From assembly GCA_944326945.1 (NCBI GenBank), contig CALVFY010000007.1:25101-89100 (forward strand): DNA of 64,000 nucleotides. The letters are read 5' to 3'. The DNA comes from an uncultured Rikenellaceae bacterium. GTDB lineage: Bacteria > Bacteroidota > Bacteroidia > Bacteroidales > Rikenellaceae. The notes below the pieces were generated by a model, which saw only the letters and a program-made list of their open reading frames with translations, did not search any database and was not told where the DNA came from. The position numbers were made by a program, and so were the translations under genes. Of this stretch, positions 34,437-41,471 are shown piece by piece. Numbering within the stretch: the first letter of the stretch is position 1; each line of letters opens with the position of its first letter.

Positions 34437-35087
34437 CTATTCTTCGCTATCCATTGAAGATGGACTGTGAGGGACATGGTGGCCGGGATGATGTCTCGCT
34501 CTGGGTCCCCGATTCAAAAAATTCTTCTGCATCTCCATCCATTTTGCATATTGCTCCGGAGTCAGGATTTTTTGTATCTCATCGTTTTGGGCTTTCCGTT
34601 CCTTTTGACGATCAGCCATCCGCTGTTTTTGAATCTCCAAGGTATTTTGCTCCATTTTCTGGATTTGAGACACCTGCTGATCGGTCAATAAAAGCGTTTT
34701 TTTCATCATTCCAACCCGCCGATCAATCATTTGTTCGGGAGTCATCCTTCCATCCGCCCTCTCCGGCCCGCGTCTCTGCTGCACTTCCGACCATTTTTGA
34801 AATTGTTCCGGTGTCAGGATTTTCTTCAACTCTGTCATATGATCCTCTCGGACCTTTCTGGCTATGCTGTCTCGTTTCATCCGAGCCTGCAATGCACATA
34901 GATTCAGTTTTGCAATTTGATCGACCTGTTGATCCGTCAAAGAAAGTTCGGTTTTCAATCTCTCAGCCATGATTTGCGCACGCTTTTCCGGAGAAAGACG
35001 TTCTCTGTAGGCTGCTGGCTGAGCCATTACCGACGCCGTAATACATACCATCAAAAGTCCTACGGCAATTTTCATTCCTGTTTTCAT
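34437..35087 (-). CDS. Spy/CpxP-like periplasmic protein with duplicated LTDQQ/LTPEQ unit
   Basis: A 216-residue exported protein starting at the ATG at 35087 with signal peptide MKTGMKIAVGLLMVCITASVMAQ. The mature part is helical and contains two copies of one unit: LSLTDQQVDQIAKL to KKILTPEQFQKW (about 49-99) and LLLTDQQVSQIQKM to QKILTPEQYAKW (about 134-183). LTxxQ motifs define the Spy/CpxP group of periplasmic chaperones and stress sensors. The tail is His-rich (RARHHPGHHVPH), suggesting metal binding. It follows the LytTR regulator after a 139-base gap with a possible promoter, and ends at a terminator, so it forms its own transcript. Confidence 0.75.
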   Translation of the reverse strand: MKTGMKIAVGLLMVCITASVMAQPAAYRERLSPEKRAQIMAERLKTELSLTDQQVDQIAKLNLCALQARMKRDSIARKVREDHMTELKKILTPEQFQKWSEVQQRRGPERADGRMTPEQMIDRRVGMMKKTLLLTDQQVSQIQKMEQNTLEIQKQRMADRQKERKAQNDEIQKILTPEQYAKWMEMQKNFLNRGPRARHHPGHHVPHSPSSMDSEE

Positions 35088-35130
35088 CTTTGTTCGTATT
35101 AACGGAATAGTATCCAACACTATCCTGTGA

Positions 35131-35138
35131 CAAAGATA
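35131..35138 (-). promoter_or_regulatory. -7 box (TATCTTTG) of the Spy-like gene
   Basis: An exact TAnnTTTG element on the minus strand, 43 bases before the start codon. Confidence 0.5.
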
Positions 35139-35150
35139 GAGTCTGTCCAT

Positions 35151-35204
35151 GCGGAACGATTCCGCTTTCTCTGTGAAATGGCATATATAACCGTTAAAAC
35201 GTTA
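35151..35204. promoter_or_regulatory. Candidate operator sites upstream of the Spy-like gene
   Basis: A perfect inverted repeat GCGGAA-CGA-TTCCGC lies at 35151-35165, partly within the -33 region, and a direct repeat CGTTA-AAA-CGTTA lies at 35192-35204. Either could bind the adjacent response regulator; this is inference from position. Confidence 0.35.
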
Positions 35205-35226
35205 GAATCAGAGGGCAAACCGAATG

Positions 35227-35991
35227 TTATTTTCGAGAAAACCCGGTCATCCAACGCTTAAATTCCGGCACGCGAGCCTTACTGATCACGATACGTTCGG
35301 GAGTTTTTACCGTTAAATTCAAACTCAGTCTGCTACCGAACCAAACAGAAATATCCCCAATAGCCTTTCTGGAAATAATAAATTGCCGATTGGCTCGGAA
35401 AAACAAGGTCTCGGGCAACGTCCCCATCAGATTGTCCAACGATCCCTCCATGGGATATTCTCGACCGTCGAGTGTATAGACTGTAACCCGCTCATCTCTG
35501 GTATAATAAAATGCGATCTCTTGAATACTCAAAGGGATAATCTTATCCTTTACATAAATCAAGAAAGTTCTCTGTTTCTCTGTCTGTTGACGTGCCAGCT
35601 GCCCCATACGGCCGAGATAATCCATACGATCCTTCTGTGAAAAGAGATTCAACTTGGACAATGCCCGTTTCAAGTCTTCACTTTTGATCGGTTTAAGCAG
35701 ATAATCAATGCTATTTACCCGGAAAGCTTCCAGCGCATATTGGTCATATGCAGTAGTAAACACAACCGGACAAGCTACTTCCACCTGTTCGAATATACGA
35801 AACGCATCACCGTCTGCCAGATGAATATCCATGAAGACAAGATCCGGAACCGGGTTTTCACGAAACCACTGTACCGTATCGGTAACGCTCTCGAGTATAG
35901 CCAAAACTTGAGCCTCAGAACACACCTGAGTCAATAATGTTTGCAAATTAACCGCAGCAGCGGTCTCGTCTTCCACCAGGATTACTCGCAT
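35227..35991 (-). CDS. LytTR family response regulator
   Basis: A 254-residue response regulator. The receiver domain has acidic VEDE at 6-9, the phospho-acceptor D55 in FMDIHLADGD and the conserved lysine in YLLKPIKSED. The C-terminal LytTR DNA-binding domain follows from about residue 145 (FLIYVKDKIIPL; FFRANRQFIIS; LNLTVKTPERIVISKARV). Its start overlaps the end of the histidine kinase gene by 10 bases, so the two form a cognate pair. Likely targets are the Spy-like gene and the barrel gene downstream. Confidence 0.92.
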   Translation of the reverse strand: MRVILVEDETAAAVNLQTLLTQVCSEAQVLAILESVTDTVQWFRENPVPDLVFMDIHLADGDAFRIFEQVEVACPVVFTTAYDQYALEAFRVNSIDYLLKPIKSEDLKRALSKLNLFSQKDRMDYLGRMGQLARQQTEKQRTFLIYVKDKIIPLSIQEIAFYYTRDERVTVYTLDGREYPMEGSLDNLMGTLPETLFFRANRQFIISRKAIGDISVWFGSRLSLNLTVKTPERIVISKARVPEFKRWMTGFSRK

Positions 35992-37049
35992 AATTTCGGG
36001 GGTATTAGAGGCAATTTGACACTAAATTTTTCAGCAGAGCGTTCCACCATAATATTTCGACCTGTCAACAACAGATACCTGCTCGATAAATTCTTCAATC
36101 CGATACCTGTCCCTTTGGGTGTTTCGATTTTGGGATAAATCGGATTCGAAACGATCAATGTCTCCTGATCCGTATAAATGGATATATGAAAAGGTTTAGA
36201 TAAGGTTATGCTGTTATGTTTCACAGCATTCTCTATCAGTGGCTGAAGTGACAAAGAGGGCAAGGACCAGCGTTTGAGACTATCGTCGATATTGATATCG
36301 AAAAAAAGTTTATCTGCATACCGTATTTCATGCAGATATTTATAGGCATCTAAAAATTTAAGTTCTTCACCGAGAGTAGTGAGCCCCTGCTGCCCATTTT
36401 GAATAATATAACGAAACGTATCGGAAAGACGATCGATGTAAATCAGAGCTCTCTCGTTATGTTCCGATCGTACCAACATTGCCAAAGAGTTCAGCGAGTT
36501 GAAGAAAAAGTGTGGGTTGATTTGATTAATCAACATATTATAACGTGTTTGAAGATTTTCGTTTTTCAATAACTGGTTTTCAATTTCCATGTGCTGCTTC
36601 TGATAAACCAGTTCGAAAATCTTCCCGTATAATACCGCAACAATCAACGTAAAACAACTCTTTAGCGTAAGCATCGGATTAAATATCCGACGCGCATTCA
36701 TCTGCATATCAATCTCACCATGTCGGGTAAGATTAGGCGTAATGAAATAGAACGCCACGCACACCAATACACAGTATAATAATTGGAGGGCAAATTTTGC
36801 AGAACTCTTTTTTCTTATATTAGCTGTCATTACAGACAAAAGAATGAACGACAGCACAATAAAATAGAGTACTTGAAGTACTAAAAATAAATTGGAATTC
36901 TCCACGGGCATTCGTGAAGGACGATGCCCTGCCAACACCGTATTACTTCCCAGATAAAAAACGAAATAAGAGAAATTAACAATCAGACTGATTGCCACCG
37001 AAATCAGCAGATTGACACTTATCACTCGATACTTATCAGGGAATCTCAT
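35982..37049 (-). CDS. LytS-like sensor histidine kinase
   Basis: A 355-residue inner-membrane kinase of the His_kinase/YehU type. Four hydrophobic segments occupy residues 10-35, 52-76, 87-104 and 128-148. The phospho-acceptor motif INQINPHFFFNSLN contains H180, and the GHKL ATPase domain has LIENAVKHN and GTGIGLKNL. No large extracytoplasmic domain is present, so the signal is probably sensed within or at the membrane. It overlaps the LytTR regulator and starts seven bases after the gamma-carbonic-anhydrase gene. Confidence 0.92.
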   Translation of the reverse strand: MRFPDKYRVISVNLLISVAISLIVNFSYFVFYLGSNTVLAGHRPSRMPVENSNLFLVLQVLYFIVLSFILLSVMTANIRKKSSAKFALQLLYCVLVCVAFYFITPNLTRHGEIDMQMNARRIFNPMLTLKSCFTLIVAVLYGKIFELVYQKQHMEIENQLLKNENLQTRYNMLINQINPHFFFNSLNSLAMLVRSEHNERALIYIDRLSDTFRYIIQNGQQGLTTLGEELKFLDAYKYLHEIRYADKLFFDINIDDSLKRWSLPSLSLQPLIENAVKHNSITLSKPFHISIYTDQETLIVSNPIYPKIETPKGTGIGLKNLSSRYLLLTGRNIMVERSAEKFSVKLPLIPPKLCE

Positions 37050-37056
37050 ACCTCAA

Positions 37057-37575
37057 TTATTCCTCTTTATACCAAGATGCATACATTCTGTAATCGTGAG
37101 CAATACGTTCGATAATCTCAGCTCTTTGTTCAGGAGTGACATCCTTTACTTTCCTTGCCGGAATACCTGCGTAAACGCTGTTAGGCTCCAATACCGAATT
37201 AGAGAGCACTAACGCATTAGCCGCCACGATACATCCCGTTTCCACGACCGCATTGTCAAGAATTGTGGAACCGATTCCGATCAGACATTTATCTTCGATT
37301 CGGGCACCATGAATTACGGCATTGTGACCTACCGAAACATCGTTGCCGATATGTGTTTGAGAACGTTTATAGAGCGTATGAATCACCGCTCCATCCTGAA
37401 TATTCACCCGATCACCGATCGTAATGGTATTGACATCACCGCGAAGAACAGCCCCGAACCAAATACTGCAATCATTACCTATCGTAACATCCCCAATAAT
37501 CGTAGCATTTTCCGCCAAAAAAGTATTTTCTCCGATCTTCGGATCAAATCCTCTTACACTCTTAATAATTGCCAT
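37057..37575 (-). CDS. Gamma carbonic anhydrase family protein
   Basis: A 172-residue left-handed beta-helix protein with hexapeptide repeats (NATIIGDVTIGNDCSIWFG). The three zinc-ligand histidines of the gamma class are present: H66 (AVIHT), H84 (VGHN) and H89 (VIHG). Members either hydrate carbon dioxide or have unknown roles (YrdA/PaaY group), and the sequence does not decide between them. It lies between mazG (24 bases) and the kinase gene (7 bases), on the same strand. Confidence 0.88.
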   Translation of the reverse strand: MAIIKSVRGFDPKIGENTFLAENATIIGDVTIGNDCSIWFGAVLRGDVNTITIGDRVNIQDGAVIHTLYKRSQTHIGNDVSVGHNAVIHGARIEDKCLIGIGSTILDNAVVETGCIVAANALVLSNSVLEPNSVYAGIPARKVKDVTPEQRAEIIERIAHDYRMYASWYKEE

Positions 37576-37599
37576 TTCCTCTATTTTTATCTAATTCGT

Positions 37600-38388
37600 T
37601 TATTCATATTTTTTTGCTTCTTGCCACAAGGCTTCCATTTCCTCCAAAGTCATCGAACTGAGTGTCTTGTCTTGTGCGGCTGTCCGATCTTCGATATGTT
37701 CGAATCGTCGGATAAACTTCTTGTTCGAATGTTCCAGCGCCAATTCCGGATCGATATGATAAAGTCTTGCAGCATTGATCATTGCAAAAAACAGATCTCC
37801 GAATTCATTCATCAATTTTTCCTTGTCGGCCGAATCGGAACCACGTTCCATCTCTTGCTGAACTTCCCCGATTTCCTCTTTGACTTTCGCCCACACATCT
37901 TCTTTTTTCTCCCAGTCAAAGCCGGCCGAAGCTGCTTTTTCCCCGATCCGATATGCCTTGACCATAGCCGGCAGACTTCGAGGGACTCCTCCTAAAACAC
38001 CTTTCTTTTTGTGTTTTTCTTTCAATTTCAGTTGCTCCCAATTCTGCATCACCTCGTCCGGAGTATTTGCATGCACATCGGCAAAGACATGAGGGTGACG
38101 ATAGACCAGTTTGTCACATATCGCATTGGCAACATCACCAATATCGAAAGCGTGTTGTTCGTCGCCCAATTTCGAATAAAAGACAACGTGCAGCAATAAA
38201 TCACCCAGCTCTTTCTTGATGTTTTCCAGATCATTATCCGCAATTGCATCAACCAACTCATAAGTTTCCTCGATCGTATTATTACGGAGAGATTGGAATG
38301 TCTGCTCCCGATCCCACGGACATTTCTCTCTCAACTCATCCATAACATCCAACAAGCGAGCGAATGCCGTCAACCTTCTATCTTCCAT
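37600..38388 (-). CDS. mazG: Nucleoside triphosphate pyrophosphohydrolase MazG
   Basis: A 262-residue house-cleaning enzyme that hydrolyses NTPs and dNTPs to monophosphates and pyrophosphate. It has the tandem MazG arrangement: the first domain with KCPWDREQTFQSLRNN and EETYELVDAI, and the second with EKLMNEFGDLFFAMINAAR, providing the acidic metal-binding helices. The divergent glmS promoter region is shared. Confidence 0.95.
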   Translation of the reverse strand: MEDRRLTAFARLLDVMDELREKCPWDREQTFQSLRNNTIEETYELVDAIADNDLENIKKELGDLLLHVVFYSKLGDEQHAFDIGDVANAICDKLVYRHPHVFADVHANTPDEVMQNWEQLKLKEKHKKKGVLGGVPRSLPAMVKAYRIGEKAASAGFDWEKKEDVWAKVKEEIGEVQQEMERGSDSADKEKLMNEFGDLFFAMINAARLYHIDPELALEHSNKKFIRRFEHIEDRTAAQDKTLSSMTLEEMEALWQEAKKYE

Positions 38389-38411
38389 AGTATATTCTGT
38401 TTTTAGCTATA

Positions 38412-38419
38412 CAAAGGTA
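38412..38419 (-). promoter_or_regulatory. -7 box (TACCTTTG) of mazG
   Basis: An exact TAnnTTTG element on the minus strand 23 bases before the mazG start. Confidence 0.5.
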
Positions 38420-38439
38420 GCACTTTACGGCAAAAATGG

Positions 38440-38447
38440 TAAATTTG
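38440..38447 (+). promoter_or_regulatory. -7 box (TAAATTTG) of the glmS operon
   Basis: An exact TAnnTTTG element 23 bases before the glmS start. No glmS ribozyme-like leader is possible in such a short 5' region. Confidence 0.5.
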
Positions 38448-38470
38448 TCGGTGATAAATCAGATGAAATT

Positions 38471-40315
38471 ATGTGTGGAATCGTAGGATATGTCGGATTT
38501 CGGGATGCATACCCGGTTTTGACAAAAGGCCTTCATCGGCTGGAATACAGGGGATATGACAGCGCAGGAGTAGCACTCGTCAATGAAAAGGGCGACCTGA
38601 ACGTCTATAAACATCGGGGCAAGGTGGCTGAATTGGAACGTTTTGCCGAATCGAAAGATGTTTCGGGACACATCGGTATCGCGCATACCCGTTGGGCAAC
38701 CCACGGCGAGCCGAATGATGTGAACGCCCACCCACATTACTCGGAGAGTGAAAATCTGGCATTGATCCATAATGGCATCATTGAAAATTATGGCGTCCTG
38801 AAAGAGGCCCTGATCCAAAACGGATTCTCTTTCCGCAGCAACACCGACACGGAAGTGCTCGTACAGCTGATCGAATATGTCATGCAGACCAACCATTGTT
38901 CACTATTGGAAGCTGTACAAATCGCGCTAAGAGAGGTGATCGGCGCCTATGCCATCGCAGTGGTCGAAAAAGGCAATCAAAATCGAATCATTGCCGCTCG
39001 AAAAAGTAGTCCGCTGGTAATAGGACTGGGTAATGACGAATATTTTCTCGCATCGGATGCCACACCGATCGTGGAGTATACAGATAAGGTGGTCTACCTC
39101 AATGACGAAGAGATCGCCGTCATCGATCGGGACAAACCGCTTCGTGTGGTGAGTCTGAATAACGTGGAGGCGAAATTCGACATCAAAAAACTTTCCATGA
39201 GTATCAGTCAACTGGAAAAGGGCGGCTATCCTCATTTTATGCTCAAGGAGATCTACGAACAGCCTAAAACGATCGTCGACTGCATTCGTGGACGGGTCAA
39301 TATCGAAGCCACTCATGTCGTACTTTCCGGCGTACTGGACAATAAGGAGCGATTCCTTCAGGCCAAACGAATCATTATCGTTGCTTGCGGCACCTCCTGG
39401 CATGCAGGATTGATCGGAGAACATTTGATCGAAGATCTTTGTCGTATTCCGGTTGAAGTGGAATATGCTTCCGAATTCCGTTATCGTAATCCGGTGATCC
39501 ATTCAGACGATGTCGTGATTGCCGTATCCCAATCCGGAGAGACCGCCGACACGTTGGCTGCCATCGAACTGGCAAAAAAACAGGGTGCTTTCATCTTCGG
39601 TATCTGTAACGTGGTCGGCTCCTCCATTGCTCGGGCAACCGATTCGGGAGCCTATATCCATGTAGGACCGGAAATCGGTGTCGCCTCGACCAAGGCCTTT
39701 ACCGGACAAGTGACCGTAATGACTATGCTCGCCTTGACTTTGGCCAAAGAGAAAGGGACCATCTCCGAGGAACGTTATCTGAAAATTCTCGATCATCTTC
39801 AAAAATTGCCCCAATGGATCGAAGAGGTACTCAAACTAAACGATCAGATCCAAGACCTCTCCAAAATATTCACCTATTGTCATAACTTCATCTATTTGGG
39901 ACGTGGCTACAATTACCCCGTTGCACTCGAAGGAGCCCTGAAACTAAAGGAAATCTCCTACATCCATGCCGAAGGGTATCCCGCGGCAGAGATGAAACAC
40001 GGACCGATCGCCTTGATCGACAATGAAATGCCTGTAGTCGTAATTGCCCCATCGGACAGCATCTACGAGAAAACCGTCAGCAATATCCAAGAGATCAAGG
40101 CCCGGGGAGGTAAAGTTATTGCCATTATCTCCGTCGGAGACCAAATAGTCCGCAATATTGCCGATTACTGTATCGAAGTTCCGGCCGTTACGGAGTGTTT
40201 GTCTCCCATTCTTGCCTCTATTCCTCTTCAATTGCTGGCCTACTATATCGCAGTCAACAAGGGCCGAGATGTAGACCAACCCCGAAATCTTGCAAAATCT
40301 GTGACCGTTGAATAG
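38471..40315 (+). CDS. glmS: Glutamine--fructose-6-phosphate aminotransferase (isomerizing)
   Basis: Makes glucosamine 6-phosphate, the first committed precursor of peptidoglycan and LPS amino sugars. The 614-residue protein has the N-terminal Ntn glutaminase domain with nucleophile C2 (MCGIVGYVG) and RWATHGEPN, and two SIS domains (CGTSWHAGL; SQSGETADT; LGRGYNYPVALEGALKLKE split over the second domain), ending in LAKSVTVE as expected. Unusually it is the first gene of an operon whose next three genes encode exported MurNAc/GlcNAc-cleaving enzymes, with an 8-base overlap to namZ. Confidence 0.97.
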   Translation: MCGIVGYVGFRDAYPVLTKGLHRLEYRGYDSAGVALVNEKGDLNVYKHRGKVAELERFAESKDVSGHIGIAHTRWATHGEPNDVNAHPHYSESENLALIHNGIIENYGVLKEALIQNGFSFRSNTDTEVLVQLIEYVMQTNHCSLLEAVQIALREVIGAYAIAVVEKGNQNRIIAARKSSPLVIGLGNDEYFLASDATPIVEYTDKVVYLNDEEIAVIDRDKPLRVVSLNNVEAKFDIKKLSMSISQLEKGGYPHFMLKEIYEQPKTIVDCIRGRVNIEATHVVLSGVLDNKERFLQAKRIIIVACGTSWHAGLIGEHLIEDLCRIPVEVEYASEFRYRNPVIHSDDVVIAVSQSGETADTLAAIELAKKQGAFIFGICNVVGSSIARATDSGAYIHVGPEIGVASTKAFTGQVTVMTMLALTLAKEKGTISEERYLKILDHLQKLPQWIEEVLKLNDQIQDLSKIFTYCHNFIYLGRGYNYPVALEGALKLKEISYIHAEGYPAAEMKHGPIALIDNEMPVVVIAPSDSIYEKTVSNIQEIKARGGKVIAIISVGDQIVRNIADYCIEVPAVTECLSPILASIPLQLLAYYIAVNKGRDVDQPRNLAKSVTVE

Positions 40316-41471
40316 AATTGTTTGTTTTATAATCACACTTTTCCTGCCGCTGATCACTCTGTGTGAGACACCCGTCGTGACAGGAGCCCAGCGAATGGGG
40401 GAGTATCTGCCCCTGCTCCAAGGGAAAAAGGTGGGCGTATTGACCAATCATACCGGCCTTGTAAATAATACACATCTGGTAGATACACTCCTCGCACGAG
40501 GCGTGCATGTTACGGCCGTGTTTGCTCCAGAACATGGATTCCGGGGCAATGCCGACGCAGGAGAGAAGGTGAATGGTTATCGGGATGCAAAAACCAATCT
40601 CCCGGTTATATCTCTGTATGGGGCAAACCGTAAGCCTCGCCAAGAGGACATTGCCGCAGTCGACGTCATGTTATTCGACTTGCAAGACGTCGGACTCCGT
40701 TACTACACCTACCTGTCTACACTGCACTACCTGATGGAGACGTGTGCCGAGACCCATACGCCGCTGATCGTGCTGGACAGACCCAATCCCAACGGCTTCT
40801 ACGTGGACGGTCCTCGGCTCGATCCAAAATACCGTTCTTTCGTGGGCATGCATCCCATTCCGGTCGTCCACGGCATGACTTTAGGGGAATTGGCCGGAAT
40901 GATCAACGGAGAGGGATGGCTGACTGGAGGGAAACAGTGCCCATTAACCGTGATCCGTTGCCAACATTATACTCATCAGACTCGTTACAGACTTCCGGTC
41001 CGCCCATCGCCCAATTTACCAAACATGCGGGCCATTTATCTCTATCCTTCGTTGTGCTATTTCGAAGGGACTCCAATTAGTGTGGGTCGTGGTACGAATT
41101 TCCCATTTCAGGTCTTCGGCCATCCTGCCCTGAAGGGGTATTCGTTCTCGTTCACCCCTCAAAGTGTTGCGGGAGCCAAAAACCCTCCGCTTAAAAACCA
41201 AGTATGCCTGGGGGTAGATCTTCGGCAGTCGCCCTCCGACGAAGAGATCACTCGGAACGGAATCAACCTCTCTTATGTGATCGACGCATATAATCGGATG
41301 CCGGATAAAAGCCGGTTCTTTCAACCGATGTTCGAGAAATTGATCGGAACAGACTATGTGAGAACCATGATCAAAGAGGGGAAAGGGGCCGAAGAGATCA
41401 AAGCCAAATGGCAAAATGATGTGATTCAATTCAAAAAATTACGCAAACCATACTTACTGTATAATGAATAA
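40308..41471 (+). CDS. namZ: Exo-beta-N-acetylmuramidase NamZ (DUF1343)
   Basis: A 387-residue exported protein of the DUF1343 family, shown in Bacillus subtilis and Tannerella forsythia to release MurNAc from the non-reducing end of muropeptide glycans. The start is TTG at 40308, immediately followed by a good signal peptide (NRIVCFIITLFLPLITL); no ATG lies in frame before residue 30. Family landmarks are VGVLTNHTG, the acidic loop FAPEHGFRG, LFDLQDVGLRYYTY, LDRPNPNG and EGTPISVGRGT. It overlaps glmS and the GH20 gene by eight bases each, so translational coupling is likely. Confidence 0.88.
   Translation: MNRIVCFIITLFLPLITLCETPVVTGAQRMGEYLPLLQGKKVGVLTNHTGLVNNTHLVDTLLARGVHVTAVFAPEHGFRGNADAGEKVNGYRDAKTNLPVISLYGANRKPRQEDIAAVDVMLFDLQDVGLRYYTYLSTLHYLMETCAETHTPLIVLDRPNPNGFYVDGPRLDPKYRSFVGMHPIPVVHGMTLGELAGMINGEGWLTGGKQCPLTVIRCQHYTHQTRYRLPVRPSPNLPNMRAIYLYPSLCYFEGTPISVGRGTNFPFQVFGHPALKGYSFSFTPQSVAGAKNPPLKNQVCLGVDLRQSPSDEEITRNGINLSYVIDAYNRMPDKSRFFQPMFEKLIGTDYVRTMIKEGKGAEEIKAKWQNDVIQFKKLRKPYLLYNE

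Noticed and set aside
38389..38470. Possible glmS ribozyme
   Set aside because: Only about 80 bases separate mazG and glmS and no pseudoknot-like segments are seen.
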